Assembly: GCA_004282745.1 (NCBI GenBank)
Contig: SHMT01000017.1
Span: 30,389 to 94,388 of the forward strand
DNA: 64,000 bases
Direction: 5' to 3'
From: Candidatus Scalindua sp. SCAELEC01
GTDB taxonomy: Bacteria; Planctomycetota; Brocadiia; Brocadiales; Scalinduaceae
A program made the position numbers and the translations under genes. This document shows, piece by piece, positions 17,319 through 25,358 of this stretch (within the stretch, counting starts at the first letter, position 1; each line of letters starts with the position of its first letter). The notes under the pieces were generated by a model. That model had not been told where the DNA came from, did no database searches, and saw only the letters and a program-made list of their open reading frames with translations.

Positions 17319-17870
17319 ATGGTCTTACTAAAGTCAATAAATATACCATTAGGGACAAAGGCGGTTGACTTTTGTCTAATGGGTGTAGATGGAGAGATGC
17401 ACTCCCTTGCCGACTACGATGATAAAGATATCCTTGTCGTTATCATCATGTGTAATCACTGTCCTTATGTCCAGGCGGTGGATGTAAGGATCGTTCAATT
17501 ACAGGACCGGTTTGCAAAACAAAATGTCCAGTTTGTTGGGATCAATCCCAATGATGACGTTACCTACCCGGATGACAGTTTTGAAAACATGGCGAAGAGA
17601 GCAACGGAAAAGGGGTACAACTTTCCCTATTTAAAAGATGATGATCAGTCTATAGCAAAAAAGTATCAGGCACAATGCACCCCCGACATCTTTGTTTATA
17701 ACAAAAAGAGGGAACTGTGCTATCACGGCAGAATAGATGATAATTGGCAGGATTCGGAGAAAGTTACTACGCATGATCTTGCCGATGCCATTGAAGCGTT
17801 ATTGGAAGGAAAAATGCCTGCTCCCTTGCAACACCCTTCGATGGGGTGTTCAATTAAGTGGAAGGGGTAA
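17319..17870 (+). CDS. Thioredoxin-fold protein (AhpC/TSA-like) with CNHC motif
   Basis: A 183-residue protein of the thioredoxin/peroxiredoxin-like family. The active-site segment is VVIIMCNHCPYVQAV with Cys45 and Cys48, followed by the fold's LKDDDQSIAKKYQAQCTPDIFVYN, which includes the conserved cis-proline segment (CTPDIF). Relatives with this CxHC pattern are annotated as thioredoxin family proteins of unknown redox partner. The ATG at 17319 is preceded by GGAGGTG, so the upstream in-frame ATG at 17295 is unlikely. It has no signal peptide and is followed at two bases by a zinc-ribbon gene, almost certainly an operon. Confidence 0.85.
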   Translation: MVLLKSINIPLGTKAVDFCLMGVDGEMHSLADYDDKDILVVIIMCNHCPYVQAVDVRIVQLQDRFAKQNVQFVGINPNDDVTYPDDSFENMAKRATEKGYNFPYLKDDDQSIAKKYQAQCTPDIFVYNKKRELCYHGRIDDNWQDSEKVTTHDLADAIEALLEGKMPAPLQHPSMGCSIKWKG

Positions 17871-17872
17871 AG

Positions 17873-18055
17873 ATGAAGAATGTCAAACCAGAGGAAATTT
17901 TAATAGAGAAGGAACTGCACATTTGTCCTCAATGTGGTTATGGGGATGGTTTCCACACTTCGTTTGTCCGACTGACTAAAGAGAAGTGCAAGGTTATCCT
18001 CATATGCCCAAACTGCCATTCACGGTATGATCCGAATTGGGAAGTTGATGTTTAG
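17873..18055 (+). CDS. Small zinc-ribbon protein
   Basis: A 60-residue protein with two zinc-knuckle pairs: CPQC (Cys18, Cys21) with a following G, and CPNC (Cys45, Cys48). It is therefore a single zinc ribbon with about 23 residues between the knuckles. Proteins of this size often bind RNA, DNA or other proteins. No more precise role can be read. The ATG at 17873 has GAAGGGG upstream, next to the stop of the thioredoxin-like gene. A terminator-like hairpin follows. Confidence 0.65.
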   Translation: MKNVKPEEILIEKELHICPQCGYGDGFHTSFVRLTKEKCKVILICPNCHSRYDPNWEVDV

Positions 18056-18063
18056 GGTTTGGG

Positions 18064-18089
18064 AAAGAGTCATCGGACAATGACTCTTT
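18064..18089 (+). terminator. Terminator-like hairpin
   Basis: AAAGAGTCAT (18064-18073) and ATGACTCTTT (18080-18089) pair perfectly over a six-base loop, 8 bases after the zinc-ribbon stop. A long T run is missing, so efficiency is uncertain. Confidence 0.6.
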
Positions 18090-18124
18090 GTGAAAGTTAA
18101 GGTCTCTATTTGTCGGACTTGAGT

Positions 18125-18347
18125 TAAGGGTCCAGGAAAGAATAACTTGTAGTTCTCGCCTGTCCCCGCCAGAAAGAGTGTCTCCCGCCCGGGCATCTCA
18201 TTTTCAGGCTTACCTTCGACCGCTCTTCACTCGCTGTATCCTCGCTGTAGCTCAGGCTACGCCTGCGGTCCTGCTCGATCAGATCGACCAAATCCGATCT
18301 AAAACTAAGCGCGATAAAACAACAAGGTATTTTTTTCTGGACCCTAA
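18125..18347. repeat. Family C hairpin with a GC-rich insert
   Basis: The left arm AGGGTCCAGGAAAGAATAAC (from 18127) and right arm TTTTTCTGGACCCT (18332-18345), with the family's loop word AACAACAAG before the right arm, define a C element. The loop is expanded by about 180 bases. The insert is clearly richer in G and C than its surroundings and holds small inverted repeats such as GTAGCTCAGGCTAC. No reading frame is convincing. Confidence 0.6.
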
Positions 18348-18711
18348 GGTGCCGTGATCCTTCAGATGAGGCGTAATGGAGCAGTATTATCAGGTATAGA
18401 GGTGGGCAGAGTTTGTGAGTACTCGTTCGTCAGTTGATGTTGAGTTTTACCCTTATACGGTCAAATGGTGCTACTCATTTATGTTTTTTGAGAAACTGTT
18501 AGGATAATGAATTAATACAATAACGTAAATCAGTCGGAGTGTGAAGCTCCACAAACAGATGTTCAAGATGTAGTGGGTATATTTTCAACACTCAGCATCA
18601 GGCTTAACAACTTATTCTGGCAAATTTATCTCTTGCTTTTTATTATCTGGAAATGTTCTTTGTCAGATGGAGTTCTCTGTTTGTCATCTTTTTTCTGTTG
18701 CATAGTAGCAC
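18348..18711. other. Intergenic stretch, no gene seen
   Basis: This is AT-rich sequence downstream of the minus-strand PfkB gene. The only open frame here (18573-18755, plus) overlaps the PfkB 3' end and looks non-coding. Confidence 0.4.
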
Positions 18712-19665
18712 TTAAAACGCCTTTTCTCCAAATACGCTCTCAAATCTTTCATTAAATGACTCAGGGGTGAAATGGAAATTCTGAGGGCCGTGAACTTCTA
18801 CGCAGTAAGCGGCGCAAACCGAACCCATTCGCGCACCATGAATAATGTCATTTTCTGACAACATAAACCCCTTGATTAAGCCTGCTCTGTAGGCGTCTCC
18901 CGCACCGGTAGGGTCGTTTACGGGGTCAGCCTTGGCGACAGGGATCTCAATGGTCTTTGTTTTATTGTTTTCCAGAAGCATTATTTCAGAACCAAATTCT
19001 CCCTTTGTCTTGATCAGGATCTCGGTTCTCTCCAGGATATCTTCAATCGAAAAGGAGGTCTTCTCTTGGGTCAACTGCAGTTCATAATCATTACAGATAA
19101 ATATTTTTGAATCCTCTATCATCTCTGCCAAACGTTCACTTGTCCAGGCAGGAAGGGACTGTCCGGGGTCAAAAATATAGTCGATCTTCTTCCGCTTGTA
19201 AACATTTGAAAAATTATACATATCGTCTAAATTTCCTGGTGCAACCAGGGCAATGGTATCTTTGTGAGTAAGCGCTTCAAAATCAAAGACAGAACTGAAT
19301 TTCATTGCTCCCGGATTGAAGGCCGTTATCTGATTATCTGACTTATCTGTTGTTATGTATGCGCCTGCTGTGAGTTCTTCCTCTATAATTTTAATATGTT
19401 CTGTAGGGATTTTATGGCCTATCAACCAGTTTTTGTAAGGCTCGAAGTCCCTTCCTGCAGTGCCTATTATGGTGGGTTTATCTCCAAAGAGAGATAGTGC
19501 ATAGGCAATATTACCTGCTGTACCCCCGAAATTTTCCCTCAAGCCGTCTATCATAAAACAGACATTCAGTATGTGTACTTTTTCCGGAAGAATATGGTCG
19601 GAAAATTTACCCGGAAAATTCATAATCCTATCATAAGCCAATGATCCCGAAACAAGAATATTCAT
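18712..19665 (-). CDS. PfkB-family carbohydrate/nucleoside kinase (adenosine kinase-like)
   Basis: A 317-residue ribokinase-family kinase. It starts MNILVSGSLAYDRIMNFPG. It has the glycine-rich GGTAGNIAYALSLFG segment (PfkB signature 1 region) and DPTGAGDAYRAG, the second signature, with catalytic-base Asp257. The family phosphorylates sugars or adenosine with ATP. The N-terminal phrase and the GLRENFGGTAGN segment are common in proteins annotated adenosine kinase or sugar kinase, but substrate cannot be settled. The ATG at 19665 has GAGAGG upstream and is preferred over the in-frame ATG at 19701. It is a single gene, minus strand, with no neighbours in its direction. Confidence 0.88.
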   Translation of the reverse strand: MNILVSGSLAYDRIMNFPGKFSDHILPEKVHILNVCFMIDGLRENFGGTAGNIAYALSLFGDKPTIIGTAGRDFEPYKNWLIGHKIPTEHIKIIEEELTAGAYITTDKSDNQITAFNPGAMKFSSVFDFEALTHKDTIALVAPGNLDDMYNFSNVYKRKKIDYIFDPGQSLPAWTSERLAEMIEDSKIFICNDYELQLTQEKTSFSIEDILERTEILIKTKGEFGSEIMLLENNKTKTIEIPVAKADPVNDPTGAGDAYRAGLIKGFMLSENDIIHGARMGSVCAAYCVEVHGPQNFHFTPESFNERFESVFGEKAF

Positions 19666-20404
19666 ATTGTCCTCTCTTTTTAGATTAAAATGATATTGCA
19701 TTAATGTTTTTCACATCACACAATTTTACTCGTAGGATAACGTCTCACCATATTTAAAATGAGAAATATTTTACTTTACCCCTTGGTATTTCGAGAGGAC
19801 ACACCGGTCTTGTAACCTCTAGTAAAATATTTAGGTATGACGGGATTGCACCGTAACGTCAATTTACAAAATACATTTGCCTGCTGTAACCCCACTGAGA
19901 GTCTGGAAATTACTCTATCTTAAAAACATAATTATAGCCATCAATACCTTAGCGTACCCACTACGTGCCAGCTTAAACCTTACTGTACTTTACCATTTTT
20001 GTCAAGCGACGATTTTGGAATGAATTTAACACAATTGATATTTTATAGAGCATATGAATATGCGGCCAAGAGATTGAAGTGGGCTGCCTAATAAAGACCT
20101 AATGCTTAAATTTAGTATAGAGGAAATTGCTAAACATTGAAGTGGCGGCAATTGCGGTTATTCACTACGAACAAAGTTTTTCTTGCTCTCTCTGTTTTCG
20201 ATACATAGAATGATGAACCGAAAGAATAAAGATTGTAATTAATTTTTGTTGTAGAAAGCCTAAATATCGAAAATGTCATTTTGGATTTATTTTAGAAGCC
20301 ATATGCATCAATAAATTACGATACCCTGAAATTAATTCAGGGCGAAAAAGTAGTGTTAATCCTTCGGGGAAATTTCTTTTAGCAATATTTATAAGTAAGC
20401 AAAA
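19666..20404. other. Intergenic stretch upstream of the AAA/DUF4276 pair
   Basis: This is about 740 bases of AT-rich sequence between the divergent PfkB kinase and AAA ATPase genes. I found no reading frame, RNA gene or known repeat. It should hold both divergent promoters, but no clear pair of boxes stands out. Confidence 0.4.
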
Positions 20405-21499
20405 ATGAGTACATTGGATCATTTAGAAATCAGAAATTTTAAATCAATACATAGTTTGGATATTGACTTGAAATCCTTGAATATCTTTATCGGAGCTAAC
20501 GGTGCAGGGAAATCAAATTTTGTAGGGTGCTTTAAATTTTTGAATCAGGTAATTAAAGGTAATCTTCAAAACTACACGGCAGCATCTGGAGGTGCAGACA
20601 GTACACTCTATTTTGGTCGTAAAACTTCAGAAGAAATGTCTTTCAAGTTGTCTTTTGACGGTGGAGTTAATGGTTATGAATGTAATTTTTCTCCGACTCC
20701 TGAAGATAATTTTTATTTCAGTAATGAGAATGCCTGGTTCCATGATAAAAAACGCTATTCGACACCCTATAATGAACATATGGGAAGTGGCCATATGGAG
20801 TCTAGGATTTCAGAAAGTGACAAACGTGTAGCGCGGTATGTATCAGAATATCTTGATAGTTGGAGATTATACCATTTTCACGATACCAGCGAAAGCGCCA
20901 AGGTAAAACAGACCTGCAATATAGCAGACAATAAAACTTTTCAGCCTGATGCGAGGAATCTGGCGGCCTTTCTATACCTGCTTGAAAAAAAACATTCTGA
21001 TTATTTTGAAAATATTCAGGATGCGGTGCGTATGGTGGCTCCTTTCTTTGACCGATTTAATCTGCACCCTTCTCAACTAAATGAGGATAAGATACGTCTT
21101 GAGTGGAAGGAGAAGGGTAGTGACGATTATTTTGATGGTTCCGCGCTTTCCGATGGAACTTTACGATTCATGTGTTTGGCTACACTTTTACTCCAGCCAG
21201 AATCAAAACTGCCGTCTATTATATTACTGGATGAACCGGAATTAGGGTTGCATCCTTATGCTATTACTGTTCTAGCCGGTTTATTACAATCAACCTCAAA
21301 ATGTGCACAAATCATAGTTGCTACACAGTCGGTTACGCTGGTAAACCAGTTTGAACCTGAAGATATAGTGGTTGTTGATCGAGAAAAAGGTCAAAGTGTT
21401 TTTAACCGTCTTGTTGATGGTCCAGATATGGAAGGTTGGCTTGAGGAATATGGGCTTGGTGATCTATGGGAGAAGAACGTATTGGGAGGGCGACCATAA
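20405..21499 (+). CDS. AAA ATPase of the RecF/OLD-like (AAA_21) group, putative defence ATPase
   Basis: A 364-residue SMC/RecF-like ATPase. It begins with the typical LDHLEIRNFKSIHSLDIDLK strand. Walker A is GANGAGKS at residues 30-37. The ABC-type signature region FDGSALSDGTLRFMCLATLL precedes Walker B IILLDEPELGLHP at about 270-284, and ATQS follows as the switch. The AAA_21 proteins that pair with a DUF4276 partner are known from abortive-infection systems, AbiL being the precise case I recall. The DUF4276 gene follows after 5 bases. The ribosome-binding site is weak. Function in phage defence is inferred from the pair, not seen. Confidence 0.8.
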   Translation: MSTLDHLEIRNFKSIHSLDIDLKSLNIFIGANGAGKSNFVGCFKFLNQVIKGNLQNYTAASGGADSTLYFGRKTSEEMSFKLSFDGGVNGYECNFSPTPEDNFYFSNENAWFHDKKRYSTPYNEHMGSGHMESRISESDKRVARYVSEYLDSWRLYHFHDTSESAKVKQTCNIADNKTFQPDARNLAAFLYLLEKKHSDYFENIQDAVRMVAPFFDRFNLHPSQLNEDKIRLEWKEKGSDDYFDGSALSDGTLRFMCLATLLLQPESKLPSIILLDEPELGLHPYAITVLAGLLQSTSKCAQIIVATQSVTLVNQFEPEDIVVVDREKGQSVFNRLVDGPDMEGWLEEYGLGDLWEKNVLGGRP

Positions 21500-21504
21500 A
21501 TATA

Positions 21505-22182
21505 ATGAAAAAGGTTCTTGTACTCGTAGAAGGACAGACTGAAGAGGCTTTTGTCAAAAGAGTTCTCCATGAACATCTTCTGAAATATAATGTTTCGTTA
21601 ATACCGACTATTGTTTCAACAAAGCGGGTAAAAAGTGGTCCAGATTTTAAGGGCGGAATCGTATCTTATAAGAGAGTGCGTGGGGACATTCTAAGATTGC
21701 TTCACGACAGCAGTGCGGTACTTGTTACAACTATGTTTGATCTTTATGGATTGCCGAATGATTTTCCAGGACGTAGTGAAGCAAGAGGTGCCCCACAGAA
21801 GAAAGTGCGGTATATTGAAGAGGCATTTAGAAAGGATATTGATAATAGTCGTTTTTTAGGCTATTTATCTCTACATGAATTTGAAGGTCTCCTGTTTAGC
21901 TCTCCTCACATAATCGCCATAACATTGAATGCTCAAGATCGAGAAATTGAGATAAATAGAATTAGAGAGTCTTTCTCCTCTCCTGAAGAAATTAATGACA
22001 ATCCGGAAACAGCACCATCAAAGCGTCTTCTTGATATTTTTCCACGATATAATAAAGTTTTTTATGGCTCAACTATTGCGCATCGTATAGGTATTAAAAC
22101 GATACGTTCTAAATGTCAACATTTCCATGAGTGGATGACTGCTCTGGAAAATTTAGGGCAAAAGAATCAAGTCCTCAATTGA
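21505..22182 (+). CDS. DUF4276 (Toprim-like) protein, putative defence effector
   Basis: A 225-residue protein that begins KKVLVLVEGQTEEAFVKRVL, the DUF4276 N-terminus with the conserved glutamate of EGQTE (Glu9 and Glu13). The middle has VTTMFDLYGLP, an acidic pair position typical of Toprim folds, and GYLSLHEFEGLLFS. Toprim-fold nucleases use these acidic residues to bind metal. The start at 21505 lies just after the AAA ATPase stop. The last few codons and the stop lie in sequence that matches the interior of repeat family B, so the C-terminus may have been altered by an old insertion. Confidence 0.75.
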   Translation: MKKVLVLVEGQTEEAFVKRVLHEHLLKYNVSLIPTIVSTKRVKSGPDFKGGIVSYKRVRGDILRLLHDSSAVLVTTMFDLYGLPNDFPGRSEARGAPQKKVRYIEEAFRKDIDNSRFLGYLSLHEFEGLLFSSPHIIAITLNAQDREIEINRIRESFSSPEEINDNPETAPSKRLLDIFPRYNKVFYGSTIAHRIGIKTIRSKCQHFHEWMTALENLGQKNQVLN

Positions 22183-22236
22183 AAAATCAAAATTTCACGT
22201 AAACTCGTGTCCTAAAATTCAAAAAAATCATTTTCA
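22175..22236. repeat. Family B interior remnant
   Basis: The sequence after the DUF4276 stop, GAAAAATCAAAATTTCACG then AAACTC and AAAATTCAAAAAAATC, aligns with bases about 570-625 of the B element. The terminal TACTCATC ends are not recognisable, so this is a degraded copy. Confidence 0.55.
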
Positions 22237-22440
22237 ACCTGTTTGAACAAAAAAACATATGAAATTTATTCCTTTTTGGTTCCGGCTCGACCAAGTTGGG
22301 AAAGGAACCTTCACATCGTAATAATAAGCATCACGAGCAAGCCGATTAACAATATCATTTTCGTATATATCAGAATTGAGGAAATAGTTTAGAGAATTGT
22401 TTGAAGGTATGCAATTATATTCATCGATTTCCCTATCTAG

Positions 22441-22476
22441 TGCTTGAACGGAAACCCGGTGGTTGAACCAAAACTA
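22441..22476. repeat. Family A partial end
   Basis: GCTTGAACGGAAAC followed at a few bases by GTGGTTGAACCAAAAC reproduces the doubled end motif of family A in the diverged form also seen at 51724. The rest of the element is missing. It abuts the stop codon of tonB. Confidence 0.6.
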
Positions 22477-23292
22477 TCAAGAATCTTCCAGTTTAAAATG
22501 AAACACGATCTTCTTGCTGGCAGTAAAAGGGACACCTATCCGTTTAGCAGGTATATATTTTGCCTTCTTTAGAGCTTTAATGGCGGCTTTATCAAGTGAT
22601 TTACAACCCGCGGACTTTACAATGTCAATATTCCCACGCTTACCATTACTGAGAATTGTTACTTCCAATATCGTTGTTCCTTCATGACCTTGTCTTTTAC
22701 AACTCAAAGGGTAGGAGGGTTTAAATACGTTTTTAACCATAGCACCCGTTGTTACTCCTTTTACCTTCACATCCGCAATTATCTCTTTTGAATTATTGGT
22801 ACTCTTACTCTGTTTTGGTACCGGTTTATCTTTGGCCGTATTATCAGGTTTAAAGTATTTAGCACTATAGGCTATCTCTTTCGGTTTTTGTACAATATCG
22901 GCTTCAACTTTTACCTGCTTCTCTATTGATTTTTTCGGCTTTTGCAGGGGCTGTAGAGTGTCAAGTGCTTTCTCTTCCAACGTATGGAGAGGTTTCTTTA
23001 TTTCATTAACAGGATTTGATATGGCAACTGGTTCCGCTTTTTGCCGTTCCGGTTTTTGTAGCGGTTTTGGTACCTCAACCGTTTCTTTTTCTACTTCATG
23101 AGGTCTCTTACTATCCTTAACAGGTTTTCTGGAAGCAACCGATGCCACTGACGGTACAAGGTGCATCTCTATACTGGATTCGCCCTTTTTGAATACCACC
23201 TCCGGTTCAGAAGTGACATTTGGCGTTATTACTACTGCTGCGTGTAACGCCAGGGCTATCAGACCGGCTATCATTATATTTTTCTTATACAT
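22477..23292 (-). CDS. tonB: Energy transducer TonB
   Basis: A 271-residue TonB. It has an N-terminal membrane helix (about residues 6-24, MIAGLIALALHAAVV, with the conserved-type His), a long Lys/Pro-rich periplasmic spacer (about 60-180; KPLQKPERQK and similar), and a C-terminal TonB domain that starts near KNVFKPSYPLSCKRQGHEGT and ends FTASKKIVFHF. It transmits proton-motive force from ExbB-ExbD to outer-membrane receptors. As the last gene of the btuB operon it is presumably dedicated to corrinoid uptake. The stop is immediately followed by a partial family A repeat. Confidence 0.9.
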   Translation of the reverse strand: MYKKNIMIAGLIALALHAAVVITPNVTSEPEVVFKKGESSIEMHLVPSVASVASRKPVKDSKRPHEVEKETVEVPKPLQKPERQKAEPVAISNPVNEIKKPLHTLEEKALDTLQPLQKPKKSIEKQVKVEADIVQKPKEIAYSAKYFKPDNTAKDKPVPKQSKSTNNSKEIIADVKVKGVTTGAMVKNVFKPSYPLSCKRQGHEGTTILEVTILSNGKRGNIDIVKSAGCKSLDKAAIKALKKAKYIPAKRIGVPFTASKKIVFHFKLEDS

Positions 23293-23303
23293 TGTAAGAG
23301 ATT

Positions 23304-23369
23304 AAGGAATTTAGGAATTATGGAATTGAGGGATTGTTATACATCGGTTCCCCGATTCTTAAATTCCTT
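23304..23369 (-). repeat. Inverted repeat between exbD and tonB
   Basis: AAGGAATTTAGGAAT (23304-23318) and ATTCTTAAATTCCTT (23355-23369) match in inverse in 14 of 15 positions. In the mRNA this gives a hairpin just after the exbD stop and before tonB. It may protect or separate the tonB message. There is no T run on the minus strand that would make it a good terminator. Confidence 0.55.
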
Positions 23370-23788
23370 TATTTTTCAATGGTTGTATGTTCAACGGGCT
23401 GTGTCTCAAAATAGACCTCCTTTATCGCATCTTTTCTCAAGGTATCAAGCACGCTTATTACGACTCCCAGGTCGGCCTCTTTGTCACCGTTAATAAAAAT
23501 CTTTACGCCCTTCCTCGCCTTTTTTTTTACTTCTTCAGAGAGAGACTCAAGCGGGAGCTCTTCTTTATTAAGAAGTATCCTGTTGTCCTTATCCACCGTA
23601 ATTGAGACATACTCTTTCCTGTCGAGCTCAGATGTTGATGCCTGAGGAAGGTCTACTTTAAATCCCCGATGCACTACCATGGAGAGCATTGCGTAGATAA
23701 AAAAGACCAAGAGGAGAAAGACGACATCTATTAACGGTATCATCTCGATCCTTGGACCTTTTTTTTTCATATTAAGGTTTATCTTCAT
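23369..23788 (-). CDS. exbD: Biopolymer transport protein ExbD
   Basis: A 139-residue ExbD/TolR-type protein with the N-terminal cytoplasmic segment MKINLNMKKKGPRIEMIPLIDVVFLLLVFF, which includes the conserved membrane Asp in LIDVVFLL that carries protons. A periplasmic domain with INGDKEADLGVVISVLDTLR follows. It forms the TonB-energising complex with ExbB. It follows exbB by 85 bases and precedes tonB by 76 bases. Confidence 0.93.
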   Translation of the reverse strand: MKINLNMKKKGPRIEMIPLIDVVFLLLVFFIYAMLSMVVHRGFKVDLPQASTSELDRKEYVSITVDKDNRILLNKEELPLESLSEEVKKKARKGVKIFINGDKEADLGVVISVLDTLRKDAIKEVYFETQPVEHTTIEK

Positions 23789-23873
23789 TGTATTGGACTT
23801 TCACCGTAAATCGTAAAGAGCGCTATGTTTAAAAGGTGTTCAATGCATTTAATTTTCAGTCTGATTCAAAAAT

Positions 23874-24473
23874 TTATTTCTGTTTTTTATGGAGTATTTC
23901 GAGACTGGTGGTACGTTTTTCTATATTTCGCGCCGCTTTTTCCAGCTTAACAATGAAATAATTATAGGGAATTATTGTGGCAAGGGCAATGGTGAGGCCA
24001 GCCGCCGTAGTAATCAGGGCCTGTGCTATTCCTCCGGTTACCGCCTTCGGGTCATCGATACCCGACTGCCCCAGAAAATCAAAAGAGACGATTATTCCGG
24101 TAACTGTCCCAAGGATCCCAAGCAGGGGGGCCATTGTTATTATGGTATCCAGGATTGCCATTCCCCTTTTCATCCTGTCTATCTCGTCCTCTGCTGCCAT
24201 TTCGATTGCATTAAACATGGAAGACTTATGGTGTGAGAGGGCAAAACACACTATTCTTATCAAGTAGTCTTTTGATTTTCCACCCAGGGCCAGGGCTTTT
24301 TCATACAATCCCTTTTCAATCTCTTCAAACATTTCATCCAGTAGTTTGCGATCCATCCTCCTTGTTTCGTTTGACCAGAAGATAATTCGCTCGATGGTAA
24401 TAGTAAGAGAGATAAGCGAGCAAATTAAGAGAGGGTACATTACCGGGCCACCCTTAAAAATGAGATTCATCAT
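23874..24473 (-). CDS. exbB: MotA/TolQ/ExbB proton channel protein
   Basis: A 199-residue ExbB with three TM helices. The first is in KGGPVMYPLLICSLISLTITIERI. The second and third are in the highly conserved LDTIITMAPLLGILGTVTGII and AQALITTAAGLTIALATIIPYN. The ATG at 24473 is preceded by GGAGGAAAGG. It overlaps by 4 bases the stop of a 42-residue membrane ORF, which supports this start over longer in-frame ones (the frame is open to 24554). It works with ExbD and TonB in corrinoid uptake. Confidence 0.92.
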   Translation of the reverse strand: MMNLIFKGGPVMYPLLICSLISLTITIERIIFWSNETRRMDRKLLDEMFEEIEKGLYEKALALGGKSKDYLIRIVCFALSHHKSSMFNAIEMAAEDEIDRMKRGMAILDTIITMAPLLGILGTVTGIIVSFDFLGQSGIDDPKAVTGGIAQALITTAAGLTIALATIIPYNYFIVKLEKAARNIEKRTTSLEILHKKQK

Positions 24474-24598
24474 TGACTTCTTCCTTTCCTCCATCCAGAG
24501 TAAAATAATCCTAACCATATGAAAACTACAAAAATAGCCATCCAGAGTGTGCATGAGGTGCTTACACCTTGTTCCGTTTCTTGTACTTTTTCTTCCAT
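24470..24598 (-). CDS. 42-residue single-pass membrane protein coupled to exbB
   Basis: A short ORF that starts at ATG 24598: MEEKVQETEQGVSTSCTLW leads into a TM helix (AIFVVFIWLGLFY) and a basic tail (SGWRKGRSQ). The tail's charge predicts N-out/C-in topology. The TGA stop overlaps the exbB ATG in an ATGATG junction, typical of translational coupling. Its own ribosome-binding site is weak. I do not recognise a family. The position suggests an accessory subunit of the ExbB-ExbD-TonB complex, or a leader peptide for exbB. Confidence 0.55.
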   Translation of the reverse strand: MEEKVQETEQGVSTSCTLWMAIFVVFIWLGLFYSGWRKGRSQ

Positions 24599-24647
24599 TT
24601 CATACTTTTGCTAACAATTTCGTGAAAATAGTTGAGGTCTTGTAACG

Positions 24648-25310
24648 TTATTTTAAATGGAGATCCAAAAACCAATACCCATCTCGTAATGTCTTTTCAC
24701 CCAGCGTAAGAGCCAGTGGTGACTGAAAAATCGGTCCGTCATAGACAAGCGTATGGTACTCTCCCTCTTCACCACAGGCATCCACTCCCTGTCTTTCAAT
24801 CACTTCAATCACTGATCGTGAAAGTGTTTTACCCAGTAAAGTTGTCGGCAAGACATCCTCTTTAAGGGCGATGATCATGGCGCAAAACCCAAGATCTAGA
24901 AATTCTCCCAGGAGTGCTTTTCTCCCCTCTAACCACAAGGGGAGAAAAGGGCGCAGCCCAATGCCTTCACAGACGCGTTCTTCCCAATCACGGTGTTCCT
25001 GTAAGTCGATATCACCAAAAACAACGCGCTGTATGCCTTCTCTCTTTACAGAGGTTAAGGCAGCTTTGAATTGTTTTTCGTAATCATTCCACAGAGTTGT
25101 CCGTGTGAGCAGAGGTATATTCATGGCCTGCGATTGCGCAGTTACTACTGAGAGGTGTAAGCCGTGAGAACGACTCCGCTCACCACCCTCAGTAAACATT
25201 GTAATGAGTTTTTTCGCGTCACCTCCGGCGTGTATCGCACGGTATAGGGCAAGACACGAATCTTTACCACCACTAAATGAACAGGCAAAAGTGAATCTCT
25301 GATTATTCAT
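24648..25310 (-). CDS. Dph6-like ATP-pyrophosphatase (PP-loop) protein
   Basis: A 220-residue PP-loop protein with the N-terminal signature FACSFSGGKDSCLALYRAI, which binds ATP and adenylates its substrate. Family landmarks follow: FGDIDLQEHRDWEERVC and the C-terminal GEEGEYHTLVYDGP. Archaeal and eukaryotic relatives make diphthamide, but bacteria lack that modification. Bacterial copies often lie with B12 transport genes and may act on corrinoid side chains. That role is a guess from the position between cbiZ and exbB. The start at 25310 (MNNQRFTF) is chosen. A TTG at 25340 would add ten residues. Confidence 0.8.
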   Translation of the reverse strand: MNNQRFTFACSFSGGKDSCLALYRAIHAGGDAKKLITMFTEGGERSRSHGLHLSVVTAQSQAMNIPLLTRTTLWNDYEKQFKAALTSVKREGIQRVVFGDIDLQEHRDWEERVCEGIGLRPFLPLWLEGRKALLGEFLDLGFCAMIIALKEDVLPTTLLGKTLSRSVIEVIERQGVDACGEEGEYHTLVYDGPIFQSPLALTLGEKTLRDGYWFLDLHLK

Positions 25311-25358
25311 CTGTTTCTCGGCTCTTAAGCTTTCCTGCAAGATTCACCTCCACTGCTT

